Shown one piece after another: positions 7,947 through 16,093 of a stretch of 64,000 nt of DNA. The stretch's first letter is position 1, and each line of letters opens with the position of its first letter. The translations under genes were made by a program, and so were the position numbers. This DNA comes from SYOC01 sp964441775. GTDB taxonomy: Bacteria > Desulfobacterota > Binatia > Bin18. The stretch covers positions 1-64,000 of the forward strand of contig CAYTVL010000005.1 of the NCBI GenBank assembly GCA_964441775.1. Direction: 5' to 3'. Below the pieces are notes generated by a model. It saw only the letters and a list, made by a program, of their open reading frames with translations, had not been told where the DNA came from and searched no databases.

Positions 7947-10337
7947 ATGAATGACGAAGCACAAGACAAAAGCGAATCTACAGCTCTTCTTGGGGCTGCC
8001 CTGGATTATGCCGCCCGAGGATGGCGGGTTTTTCCGTGCCATACTGTTGATAGCCTGGGTGCCTGTTCGTGTCGCATGCCAGGATGTGACCACCCGGCGA
8101 AGCACCCGTTGACAAGTCATGGTTTTCAGAATGCCACCTGCGACCCGCTACAAATAAAAACATGGTGGGGGCGTTGGCCCACGGCCAACGTGGCTATTGC
8201 GACGGGGCGGGTGAGTGGCCTAATCGTCCTCGATATTGACCCGCGCCACGGTGGTGACGAAACGCTCGCGCAACTGGAACATGCCCACGGCTCCCTCTCA
8301 GAAACGATGGAAAGTCTCACTGGTGGTGGCGGGCGTCACATTTTGTTTGTATATCCCTCGGTCTTGATCGCGAGCAGAGCAAATACACTAGGTCCGGGTA
8401 TCGATGTCAAAGCGGACGGCGGCTATATCATCGCGCCGCCTTCATTGCACGCGTCTGGACGGCGCTATGCATGGGAAGTGAGTCACCACTTCGAAGAGAT
8501 AATGCTCACGCCTCTGCCGGGTTGGCTTCTAGATCAGCTCACCGCAACGAAGCAACGCGCGAACAAGAACCCTCACCGTGACATCACTGACGAGCAACGT
8601 GCAACGTTGGAACGAGCGAAAAACGCGTTAGGCTTCATCCCAGCTGTTGATTATGCCATTTGGCTGAGGATGGGCATGGCGCTTCATTCCCTGCACCCTG
8701 GAGAAGATGTGTTCTCCGTGTGGGTCGCGTGGTCGGAGTCCTGTCCCGAGAAGTTCAGGCTGGACGTCTGTCAACAAAAGTGGGCCTCTTTCCATAGTGA
8801 CAGAGACAACGGTATCAGCATTGCGTCCCTCTTTGCGCTCGCAAAAGAGAAGGGCTGGAAGAGCGCCTCAGCGTTTCACAACGGCGCGCGGGAAGGGGAC
8901 GAGGAGCAGGGAACAATAGATAGCAGGGGGCGCACGTCACCCTGGCGTTTTATCGAGTCAGCGCCGCAGTACCTAGCTAGAGAAGAAAAAGAGTTTCGCG
9001 GGCTGACGAAAGACCTCTTGGCCCCTGGCGCGATCACCTTATTTGCGGCACCGCGCGGGTTGGGAAAGACCCAAACCGCTCATGCGTTGGGAAATGCGCT
9101 CGCAATGGGGGGCGTTTTTCGCGACGAACACTTACAATCTGCCCGAGTGCTGATCGTCGACCGTGACAATCCAGACGCGATCATCAAGAAACGGCTGCGT
9201 GCCTGGGGGGCTGCGCATGCGCCCAATTTACACGTCCTTACTCGTCAACATGCTCCCGACCTGAAAGATAAAGCGGCCTGGGCGGCGTTCCCTGTGGAGA
9301 ACTACGATGTTGTCATCATCGACTCAGTTGGTGCCTCGACCGAAGGCGTGACAGAGAAGGAAGGTAAACAGACCACAGAAATTCTCGCGACGGTGCTGGA
9401 TCTCGCGCGGAAGGGTATAGCCATCCTCCTCCTCTCCAACACGATTAAGGACGGGACCAACCTCAAGGGGCGCGGGGAATGGGCAGATCGCGCAGATATC
9501 ATTTACGAGATTAGAGACGCCACCGGCTTTCTTCCATCCGGGAAGAAACCGTGGTGGCAAGAGTTGCCCGAGGCTGGGGAAGCCTCGTGGGCGGACCGTG
9601 CAGCGAGACGCAAAGGGCAGACCGATTTCCGGTTGGCATTTGTCTGCTCGAAATTTCGGCTCGGAGTCGAACCTGAGCCGTTTTGTATCGAGTTGCATCT
9701 GCCCGAAAACGAAACGTGGTCACTCTGTGACGTCACGGCGGAAATTCACCAGGCTGGGCAAGAGACCATTCGAGCCGCTGAAAATCTCAGGAGCGTGAAG
9801 TTAAAATCTGCAACTGAAGCACTCGCAAAAGTGGTCAAAGAGCGTGCGGATCTTCAAGAGCCCATCCTAAAAACCGAGGCCGAAAGTTTCCTCAAGGAGC
9901 AACATCTCTCGCAAAAAGCGGCGCGCACCCTGATTACCGATGGGGACGGCAAGCGCTGGTATATTAAACCCCTTCCGGGTAAAGGCGGCCCCAAGGCGCT
10001 CTTCCCAATGGGGAATGCTGCTTCTGCCGAAGACGAACAACGAAAAAAAGACCCCATCGAAAAACCTGACGAGAGTAGTGCTAGAGAAGACGGTATTTCT
10101 GTTGCCCCTATGGATACTGGCGACGAAAATCACGATCCTCCCGAAGGCGCTAAAAATACGGAATTGAGAAGGGAATCATTTCCGTCACTAGGAAAATCAA
10201 GGGCAACAGAAAAGAACTCACAGAATCCCTTGTCTCATGCGGCCTCTAGGGACAGGGTTATTTCTGTCGTCGAAGAAGTTGAGAAGCCAGCCGCGATTGT
10301 TTTTAACGACGCTCGTGAAGAGGAGTTGTTTGAATGA
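7947..10337 (+). CDS. Primase-polymerase/RepA-like helicase fusion
   Basis: A 796-residue replication protein. Residues about 10-200 form an archaeo-eukaryotic-type primase-polymerase (prim-pol): metal-binding pair Asp96/Asp98 in VLDIDP, the GGGRH motif and the late AGGY/PPS-like segment DVKADGGYIIAPPS. A PriCT-like helical region follows (about 215-300). Residues about 355-530 are a RecA/RepA-like ATPase with Walker A APRGLGKT (368-375) and Walker B VVIIDSVGAS. The tail is charged and probably flexible. The protein would prime and unwind element DNA after excision. It is a hallmark of satellites and plasmid-like integrative elements. Its stop overlaps the next start (ATGA). Confidence 0.92.
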   Translation: MNDEAQDKSESTALLGAALDYAARGWRVFPCHTVDSLGACSCRMPGCDHPAKHPLTSHGFQNATCDPLQIKTWWGRWPTANVAIATGRVSGLIVLDIDPRHGGDETLAQLEHAHGSLSETMESLTGGGGRHILFVYPSVLIASRANTLGPGIDVKADGGYIIAPPSLHASGRRYAWEVSHHFEEIMLTPLPGWLLDQLTATKQRANKNPHRDITDEQRATLERAKNALGFIPAVDYAIWLRMGMALHSLHPGEDVFSVWVAWSESCPEKFRLDVCQQKWASFHSDRDNGISIASLFALAKEKGWKSASAFHNGAREGDEEQGTIDSRGRTSPWRFIESAPQYLAREEKEFRGLTKDLLAPGAITLFAAPRGLGKTQTAHALGNALAMGGVFRDEHLQSARVLIVDRDNPDAIIKKRLRAWGAAHAPNLHVLTRQHAPDLKDKAAWAAFPVENYDVVIIDSVGASTEGVTEKEGKQTTEILATVLDLARKGIAILLLSNTIKDGTNLKGRGEWADRADIIYEIRDATGFLPSGKKPWWQELPEAGEASWADRAARRKGQTDFRLAFVCSKFRLGVEPEPFCIELHLPENETWSLCDVTAEIHQAGQETIRAAENLRSVKLKSATEALAKVVKERADLQEPILKTEAESFLKEQHLSQKAARTLITDGDGKRWYIKPLPGKGGPKALFPMGNAASAEDEQRKKDPIEKPDESSAREDGISVAPMDTGDENHDPPEGAKNTELRRESFPSLGKSRATEKNSQNPLSHAASRDRVISVVEEVEKPAAIVFNDAREEELFE

Positions 10338-10660
10338 ACGCACTCGAACTACTGCATCAGCTCGAACGGCAGGGATTCATCCTGACCCCACTTCCAGAGG
10401 GCAAGCTGACGGTCAAACCGGCTGGCCGTCTCACAGACGACTTGCGAGAGCGGATTCGCACCTACAAGGCGGAAGTGGTTGCTTTGTTGACCAAACCACA
10501 CCTCACCCCTAACGGCGAATTGCGCATCCCCTTCACCGCCGACCGTAAATATCACTGGTGGGCAGGCGGGCAAAGCATCGCCGAAACATTAGCGGAGTTG
10601 AACGCACCCCCTGACGTATGGCGTTGCTACGTTGAGGGCTACACTGAGACCAGACAGTAG
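10334..10660 (+). CDS. Small protein with TubC_N-like N-terminus
   Basis: A 108-residue protein whose first 55 residues (LELLHQLERQGFILTPLPEG, then a LTDDLRERIRTYKAEVVALL segment) match the pattern of TubC-type docking domains. These are also common as small proteins next to phage and plasmid primases. The second half contains a WWAGG segment and is unassigned. The ATG overlaps the primase stop, so it is translationally coupled and probably works with the replication protein. Confidence 0.75.
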   Translation: MNALELLHQLERQGFILTPLPEGKLTVKPAGRLTDDLRERIRTYKAEVVALLTKPHLTPNGELRIPFTADRKYHWWAGGQSIAETLAELNAPPDVWRCYVEGYTETRQ

Positions 10661-10845
10661 TAGGGAAGGTAAGAGCCCTCGCCCCTACATTCGATGGGGT
10701 GAAAGGTCTGTTAAGACAGTGCACTAGCAACATCGACGAACCGCGTTAAGAGTGGGGCATGGGTTTTTTACTACGGTCCCTTAATGATTTGGCCTTTGCC
10801 TCGTGATTTGGGCTCATTGTTTCTCACTATAGAGGAGTAGGCAGC

Positions 10846-11505
10846 ATGGGAATTTGGTGTGTCGAGGAGTGCAGGGTTTGGAGTGCGGCAGACCTGGGGC
10901 CTGCGGGGCTGCTCGCTGAGGTTCCTTATTATCCCAGCCGGCTCCCAGCGCGTGACGGCCAAACGCATGAGACCGTCGCTGAGATCTCGGTCCTCTTGGT
11001 CCACGAGCAAGTGTTCGAGCGGTATCTCGTCGTTGACTGCGCGCGCCTGATCAACGGAGAACGACGGCAGTATCTTATCGATCTCACTGCGACGCAGTCC
11101 ACCTACGGCGGACTGCGTTGGTGGTTCTGCTGCCCCAAGAGGCCCAACGGCAATGTGTGTGGGCGACGTGTTGCGAAACTATACCTGCCTCCTGGTGCTA
11201 TCTATTTTGGGTGTCGGTCGTGTCTCGGGCTCGCCTATGAATGTGTCCACGAAAGCAAGCGGCAGCGCGCCTTCCGTGCGGTCAGGAAGATTCGTCGACG
11301 GCTTGGGGGCGCAGACGATCTCACTGAAGGGTTCCCCGCGAAGCCTCCGCGCATGCACCTGGCGACGTACACACGCCTCCGAGACAAAGCGGCACGCGCG
11401 CTAGAGTGGAGGTCCGCCCCCCTCCGTGCCCAGCTAAAAGATGCGCTCGCTCGATACGAGACCGGGAGAAGAGAGTGGTTACAAAAAATCCAAGAAAGTC
11501 TTTAA
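10846..11505 (+). CDS. Zinc-ribbon hypothetical protein of mobile elements
   Basis: A 219-residue protein with a four-cysteine ribbon: CCPKRPNGNVCGRRV and FGCRSCLGLAY. It also carries tryptophan-rich WWFCC and the LYLPPGAIYFGCR motif. Proteins with this pattern recur in phages and integrated elements, but no function is established that I can name. The C-terminal third is basic and helical. ATG 10846 follows GAGGAG with good spacing. A truncated paralogue lies downstream at 11745-11975. About 185 nt without a gene separate it from the previous coupled pair, so it may have its own promoter. Confidence 0.75.
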   Translation: MGIWCVEECRVWSAADLGPAGLLAEVPYYPSRLPARDGQTHETVAEISVLLVHEQVFERYLVVDCARLINGERRQYLIDLTATQSTYGGLRWWFCCPKRPNGNVCGRRVAKLYLPPGAIYFGCRSCLGLAYECVHESKRQRAFRAVRKIRRRLGGADDLTEGFPAKPPRMHLATYTRLRDKAARALEWRSAPLRAQLKDALARYETGRREWLQKIQESL

Positions 11506-11744
11506 GGGCAATCCTCAACAAAAACGGCAGGCTCGTAGGAGGGCGGGACACAACCGGGGCAGAAAGGAGCAGTCAAGCGAGCCCCTCATCGGTCCGCGAT
11601 CTATGAGAGTCGAATGGTGCTAGAATTTTTACCGAGTACGAGCAAGAGACGAATCTGTTTTCTTCTGTCAAACACACATCGTCTTTCTCGCAGCACCCAC
11701 TGCTAGTTCTTCCGCTATACTGGGCGCTTCTTTTTCTCCCCGCG

Positions 11745-11975
11745 TTGGAGTCTGTGCTCGGGTGTCGGACATGTTACCAACTGGGGTATCTGTCAGAGCG
11801 GGAAGGCCGCCGCAAGCGAGCGCGGCGAGTTTTCAGGAAGATTCGTGCATGGTTAGAGGGGAGTCCCTCGCTCTATTCTCCGCCCCCGCCGAGGCCGCGA
11901 TATATGCACAGGGACACCTATGAGCGGCTCGTCGAACAGTCTGAATATGCCCGGGAACAGGGGAAATCGCTGTAG
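11745..11975 (+). pseudogene. Truncated zinc-ribbon paralogue
   Basis: A 76-residue open frame beginning at a weak TTG without a ribosome-binding site. It aligns with residues following the second Cys pair of the 10846 protein (LGCRTCYQLGY, then RARRVFRKIRAWLEG against FRAVRKIRRRLGG). The first Cys pair and the whole N-terminal half are absent. It is best read as a decayed duplicate. The spacers 11506-11744 and 11976-12216 show no other gene. Confidence 0.65.
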
Positions 11976-12216
11976 CCAAAGGGGTGGAGGACCCTCCTAT
12001 CATAAACTGGGGAACCCTGGCGGCAGGGAGCGATTGCGATGCCTCCCTTTGGATAGCGGTGGGTGTTTGCCATCACGCTTGGAGCGATCACAATTGTCGC
12101 GCTGGTGCATCGCTCTTAGAACCTGGAAACGCGATTCCTAGCAAAAACGCTTACGCGATCAGCCGTTTATAAAAGTGAATATGTTGCAATTGACACCTTA
12201 GCGAAGGAGGAGTAGG

Positions 12217-13101
12217 ATGGATTTTTGTGTAGACCATAAACCGTATTCGCGGCTTCGTCACTTGGTCAATGCGGTGCGGTTAAATCACGATCCACGGAGC
12301 ACAGTGATTGTGGCGTTGACTGCCTATCTTGATGCAAGTGGAACGCAGGATGAGGGAACGTACTTGATCGTGTCCGGGTTTCTTTCCTCTGAAAAACTCT
12401 GGCTCAAGTTTGAACGGGAGTGGAAGAGGGTCTTAGATCGTGCGGGAATTAATTATTTTCACATGAAGGAGTTCACGCAGAGCATGGGACAATTTCGGGC
12501 GTGGAAGGGACAAGAAGAGAAAAGAAAAGAGCTGCTTCGTCGCTTAATCGACATCATTGGCAGAACTACTATGCAGAGCTTCAGCGCCGGGGTTTTACTT
12601 GCAGACTGGGGACAATGTAACAACCAGTACCAACTGCGGGAACAAAGATTTACTCCGTATGCCTTGTGTGGGTGGGTCTGTGTGGAGCAAGTGTATCGCT
12701 GGTGTGAAGAGAAAAGCTATCCCAAAAATGAAGTGCTTTTTATCGCGGAAAGAGGAGATAAGGGGCAAGGGGATTTGGTGAGGAGAGTCGAACAGGATTA
12801 CGGTGTCCGTCTCCGCTTAGAAGCAAAAGTCCCTGAAAAAGTCGAGCTTCCTATCACTCCTTTGCAAGCCAGCGATTTTGCCGCGTGGCAAATCAATAAG
12901 CATTTGCGTCAACATGCGGAGGGAACACTCAAGCAGTTGAGAAGAGACTTTGTGTCGTTGCTGTCGAGAGTCCCGCATCAGTCCTATCATAGACATTTCA
13001 GCATGAAACCAGCTCTCACCAAGACGGGGCAACCGTCAGTACGTCCCCCGAGTTTAGTAAGGTTTTGCCAGGATCGTAGAATTACTCTGCGAGTTGCGTA
13101 A
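12217..13101 (+). CDS. DUF3800 domain protein
   Basis: A 294-residue protein with the DUF3800 signature. The core begins AYLDASGTQDEGTYLIVSGF (acidic residue near the start of an RNase-H-like first strand). It continues with KRVLDRAGINYFHMKEF, a FIAERGDKG acidic strand and PLQASDFAAWQINKH. DUF3800 proteins are widespread in mobile elements and are suspected RNase-H-fold nucleases; activity is not established. AAGGAGGAG lies 6 nt before the ATG. The N-terminal 30 residues are an extension. A small zinc-ribbon gene follows 16 nt after the stop and probably shares the transcript. Confidence 0.82.
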   Translation: MDFCVDHKPYSRLRHLVNAVRLNHDPRSTVIVALTAYLDASGTQDEGTYLIVSGFLSSEKLWLKFEREWKRVLDRAGINYFHMKEFTQSMGQFRAWKGQEEKRKELLRRLIDIIGRTTMQSFSAGVLLADWGQCNNQYQLREQRFTPYALCGWVCVEQVYRWCEEKSYPKNEVLFIAERGDKGQGDLVRRVEQDYGVRLRLEAKVPEKVELPITPLQASDFAAWQINKHLRQHAEGTLKQLRRDFVSLLSRVPHQSYHRHFSMKPALTKTGQPSVRPPSLVRFCQDRRITLRVA

Positions 13102-13117
13102 AGGTAAAAGTATTTTC

Positions 13118-13390
13118 ATGAGTGAACAACAAAGCATTTTTGACATAACGGAACTGGCGCACGTGAGCTGTCAGTGTAAAAGGTGTGGAACGCTGATCCT
13201 CTATAGTCTCTCCATTGATGAGCAATTTGGTTTCCCAAAAGAATGTCCTACATGCCTAGAGACAATGGATAAATTTAGTCGTGTGTTGCGAGCCTATCGG
13301 GAATTTTACAAGGAGGCTGAAAGGGCAGGTCACAAAATACAACTGTTAACGAAGCAGGCGCTCGTAAAAAAAGAGCAAGGTAATTCATAG
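13118..13390 (+). CDS. Small double-CxxC zinc-ribbon protein
   Basis: A 90-residue protein with two knuckles, CQCKRCG and CPTC, separated by about 24 residues, followed by a helical basic tail. ATG 13118 is preferred over the in-frame TTG at 13094 because an AAAGGTAA site lies upstream. It follows the DUF3800 gene closely and ends next to the convergent transposase remnant. Likely a nucleic-acid-binding or adaptor partner of the DUF3800 protein; the role is inferred from position only. Confidence 0.7.
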   Translation: MSEQQSIFDITELAHVSCQCKRCGTLILYSLSIDEQFGFPKECPTCLETMDKFSRVLRAYREFYKEAERAGHKIQLLTKQALVKKEQGNS

Positions 13391-13591
13391 TTCCCCACTG
13401 CGTGAGGGCGAAGGTTTTTTCTTCTTCGCTGCCCTTTTCGGGAACAGGACCGGCTTGAGGACTTTCTTAAACTTTTCGAAATCGGCCTCTTGGAGTTCTT
13501 TCCTGAGCCGTTCGTCTTCTTGTCGGGTGCCTGGGGTGATAGCCACCCCGACATTGTAGCGCAGCCAGAGAAGGGCGACTACTGACTGCAC
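13385..13591 (-). CDS. Possible small Lys-rich protein downstream of transposase
   Basis: A 68-residue frame ending in a lysine-rich tail (RAAKKKKPSPS). It overlaps the truncated transposase 3' end by 13 nt and runs head-on into the zinc-ribbon gene. It may be a passenger fragment joined to the transposase by deletion. No family is recognised and no good ribosome-binding site is seen, so coding status is doubtful. Confidence 0.3.
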   Translation of the reverse strand: MQSVVALLWLRYNVGVAITPGTRQEDERLRKELQEADFEKFKKVLKPVLFPKRAAKKKKPSPSRSGEL

Positions 13592-14358
13592 GTCGGAATG
13601 AGCGACCAGAAGCTATCAATGTTGGCGGTCTGAACATTGCCCCGGACATATTCGCCTTGCCCGTGTTTCACGTTTTCGTGCGGGAATCCTTCTTTGGTCA
13701 AGTGACGATAGCCGGAGTGCTCATCGGTCGCCACCAGCGACACCTTATCCGAGACGGTTTCTTTCACAAATCCTTGCAACGTTGTGGTATCGGTATTCTC
13801 GATCACTTTCGCAACGACGTTGCCCTTGCGAGCAATGGCGTCAATGACAGCGACTTTCCCAGCAGTGCCCCGGCCTCCTGGCCCACGTCCCCCATGACGG
13901 TTCTTGGCTTTACCGCCCACGTGGGTTTTGTCTACCTCACCAGTCAATTGTATGAACTCGTCGTTCTGCATGGCGGCTCGCCAACGATGACACATATACC
14001 AACTGGTGCGGTAGTCAGAACCGGAATCTTCCCCGAAAATGACGCGATGGACTCGCAGAGCGTTGCCCCCCTTCTTCGACACCAACATCAGATAGCCGAC
14101 TTTAAACCACAGTTTCAGGGGAATCTTGGTATCTTGAAAGATGGTGTGGTTGATGACACTGAACCGATAGCCATTCTTGCCGCCGCAACCTTCGTTTTTG
14201 CAGATCCAATGGAATGGGCGCGACTTGAGCACGTAGATTTTCTCGTGTCGCTCACAGCGGGGGCAGCACACCCCATCGGGCCAGCGCAAGTCAAGCAGAA
14301 ATTGTTTACAAGTTTCGTCGGTGGGAAACTGCTTGTCAAAAGCGTCAATGGTTTGCAT
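13579..14358 (-). pseudogene. IS1595-family transposase, C-terminally truncated
   Basis: From ATG 14358 the frame encodes 259 residues. There is an N-terminal zinc ribbon (CCPRCERHE then CKNEGCGG) and the IS1595 helix-turn-helix/core (YRFSVINHTIFQDTKIPLKLW). The first catalytic Asp lies in GEVDKTHVGG and the second in VATDEHSGY. The last catalytic region should continue after IDSFWSLLKRG into a long helix; here it stops after IDSFWSL with five unrelated residues. The terminal 40-60 residues, including the conserved basic part, are therefore missing and the enzyme is probably dead. A TTGACA box with a TATGGT-like box lies just upstream. I could not find convincing terminal inverted repeats. 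Confidence 0.8.
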
Positions 14359-14634
14359 AATGAAACCATAGCAAAATCCCCCTTCGGGTGTCAATATCAA
14401 CATAATCAACTTTATAAAGGGCAGAAGCGAGGAAGCTGACGACTAAGTTAATGGGCGGCGTATACGAGGCGCGGTGAGCGGAGTGGACTAGACGAAGGCA
14501 CGTGTGAGGAACGCAAACAGTTCCTCCTTTACATTGTTTATAAATGTCATTGGTTATGTGGTCTTCGCGACATTCACACCGCCATAGCCGCTCGAAGCAC
14601 GTCGAGCAGGGGGCAAAGTGGGGTATGGTTCCTC

Positions 14635-14883
14635 CTACTTCTTCCCGTCTTCGTAACTATGGTCTTTCTCATGCATACACTTGTAAAACAGAAATACCCC
14701 CTTCTGATGGCCATAGGTAGTGACAATGTGTGTGGTTGGGTTGTAATAGGCGTCGAAATCCTTGAGTAGTTCAGCCTCGAAATAGTTTGTTTTCGGCGTG
14801 TGGCGCACCTGTTCCACGCAGAGCCGCACCGTGCGGGCAATCAGCTCTTGTGTCGAGGCGGGCATACTGCTAGTTGCCTCCAT
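14635..14883 (-). CDS. Small hypothetical protein, paralogue of 14959-15303
   Basis: An 82-residue protein, last of a six-gene minus-strand operon. It has no signal peptide. It aligns with the secreted protein encoded upstream: Cys22, then 46 residues, then the second Cys. FxAYYxP lies at the same offset and CxxEK at the end. A GGAGG site precedes the ATG with normal spacing. The pair are ancient tandem duplicates, one exported and one apparently cytoplasmic. No known family is recognised. Residues 14359-14634 upstream of the transposase start hold no supported gene. Confidence 0.65.
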   Translation of the reverse strand: MEATSSMPASTQELIARTVRLCVEQVRHTPKTNYFEAELLKDFDAYYNPTTHIVTTYGHQKGVFLFYKCMHEKDHSYEDGKK

Positions 14884-14958
14884 ATAATTCCTCCAGTCTT
14901 TGCTTACTTGCCAAGTCTGGACCTGCGGCCTCTGCTCGCTACAGGAGCCGTGGCGTTT

Positions 14959-15303
14959 TTACTTTCCTCCCTGTTCTAGTTGCTTCTGCCTCATTTGCTC
15001 CTTGGCTTCTTCAACTTTTTCGCTGACGCACACGTCGAATACACGTTTTGCTATCGGTGTACCGTTTGAATGGATGGTGGCGTCTGATGGATCGTAGTAG
15101 GCTGTAAAGTTGACGTATGGTCTACCTTTCACCTTATCGACGATGCCAAAGTTATGTACGGACCCTACACACGTATCAACAGACCTCATGAGTACCATGT
15201 GGGCTATGATCTCTTTTCCTTTTTGTTCCTCTGCCTCATCGGCCCTAGCCTCAACAGCTAGGGCCAGAGTCAGAGCTACGCTTATGAGTCTGGCCTTGTT
15301 AAT
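14959..15303 (-). CDS. Secreted small protein with apparent ATT start codon
   Basis: Reading from ATT at 15303-15301 gives 114 residues with a textbook signal peptide: NKAR, a hydrophobic LISVALTLALAV core, and cleavage after EARA before DEAEE. A TAG stop lies three codons before the ATT. An AGGAGG site sits 5 nt before the ATT. No ATG, GTG or TTG occurs until after the signal peptide; the next ATG (15198) would remove it. So translation starts at ATT, or an ATG was mutated. The mature part holds two cysteines 46 residues apart, shared with the paralogue at 14635-14883, and a Lys/Gln-rich C-terminal helix. Function unknown. Confidence 0.6.
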   Translation of the reverse strand: MNKARLISVALTLALAVEARADEAEEQKGKEIIAHMVLMRSVDTCVGSVHNFGIVDKVKGRPYVNFTAYYDPSDATIHSNGTPIAKRVFDVCVSEKVEEAKEQMRQKQLEQGGK

Positions 15304-15312
15304 CGGTTCCTC

Positions 15313-15348
15313 CTAGCGTTGTTCGTCGATGGCTTCGACGGTCGCCAT
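15313..15348 (-). CDS. Possible 11-codon leader ORF upstream of ATT-start gene
   Basis: ATG at 15348 with an AAGGA-type site, encoding MATVEAIDEQR and ending in TAG. That TAG touches the AGGAGG site of the secreted-protein gene, three codons before its ATT. The geometry would allow terminating ribosomes to reinitiate at the weak ATT codon. It is too short to be judged by coding statistics. Confidence 0.35.
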   Translation of the reverse strand: MATVEAIDEQR

Positions 15349-15359
15349 TGCTTCCTTGG

Positions 15360-15608
15360 CTAACGGAAGCCATTTAGTTTAATCACTCGCTGTGAATATT
15401 CTTGCTTTTTGAGATACGTGCGCCATTCCATGAGACTAAACTCACGGCCCGCCGTATGGGCTACGGATGACACCATCCAGTCCCACGGGGTCGGCCCTCC
15501 CTCAGTCGGCGTATCGTCAATGAAGGTCCGTAGCCAGCCTTCTGGTGTGATTACCCATTCTCTGTCATTTAACTTTTCCAACTCGTCAAGAAATTGCTCC
15601 AGCGTCAT
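15360..15608 (-). CDS. Small hypothetical protein of element operon
   Basis: An 82-residue acidic, soluble protein beginning MTLEQFLDELEKLNDREWVI, with three tryptophans and a PTPWDWMV segment. A strong GGAGGTGGAGG site directly precedes the ATG. It is the fourth gene of the minus-strand small-protein operon (16349 to 14635). I do not recognise the family; no Cys cluster, signal or membrane segment is present. Confidence 0.6.
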   Translation of the reverse strand: MTLEQFLDELEKLNDREWVITPEGWLRTFIDDTPTEGGPTPWDWMVSSVAHTAGREFSLMEWRTYLKKQEYSQRVIKLNGFR

Positions 15609-15631
15609 CCTCCACCTCCTCGTTGTGGTGA

Positions 15632-15889
15632 TTAGTCGTCGTCTTTTTCAGAGGGCAGCCTGTAGCGTTCCTTGGGTGGGCGAGGGAAGTCGTTGCGGTC
15701 CGTCGTCGCCAGGCACCACACCAGGAAAATGACCCCGACCAACGAGGCCTGGCCGACCAACTGGCTCAGCTCCGGGGTGTTCAGCGCCGCCAGGCCGCCG
15801 ACAGCGACCGGGATCGCCGTCCCCAGAAACGAGAGGATCATGCCGCCGAACAGATAAAAAAAGATGATAACGACCATGAGTCCAATCAT
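15632..15889 (-). CDS. Small two-helix membrane protein, paralogue A
   Basis: An 85-residue protein with two predicted membrane helices (about 3-30 and 45-62) and a charged, proline-rich cytoplasmic tail ending EKDDD. The first helix MIGLMVVIIFFYLFGGMILS is clearly related to that of the next upstream gene (MIKLMVICIFVYLFGGAIVS), so the two are tandem duplicates. A GGGAGGG site precedes the ATG. No known family recognised; holin-like or immunity-like roles are possible but unsupported. Confidence 0.65.
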   Translation of the reverse strand: MIGLMVVIIFFYLFGGMILSFLGTAIPVAVGGLAALNTPELSQLVGQASLVGVIFLVWCLATTDRNDFPRPPKERYRLPSEKDDD

Positions 15890-15922
15890 CGGACCCTCCC
15901 AGTACCAGGTGTTGTTGTTGCT

Positions 15923-16093
15923 TCAGTCCTTCTTGCTGCACTCGTACACAAACATGATGATCACATACACCACTAACTCGCCCCAGATCTTCCCTGGCAC
16001 TGCCGCGAGAGCGACGGCGGCGACTCCCAGCGCCGACACGATGGCGCCGCCAAAAAGATAGACAAAGATACAGATCACCATTAATTTAATCAT
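15923..16093 (-). CDS. Small two-helix membrane protein, paralogue B
   Basis: A 56-residue protein, almost entirely two membrane helices, ending in a short ECSKKD tail. ATG 16093 is chosen because AAAGGAGG lies just upstream and because its first helix then aligns from residue 1 with paralogue A. It overlaps the preceding gene by 8 nt, which supports one transcript. Confidence 0.65.
   Translation of the reverse strand: MIKLMVICIFVYLFGGAIVSALGVAAVALAAVPGKIWGELVVYVIIMFVYECSKKD

Noticed and set aside
13657..14439. A 260-codon plus-strand frame over the transposase.
   Set aside because: It is the complement of the IS1595-type gene and lacks a start signal or recognisable family.
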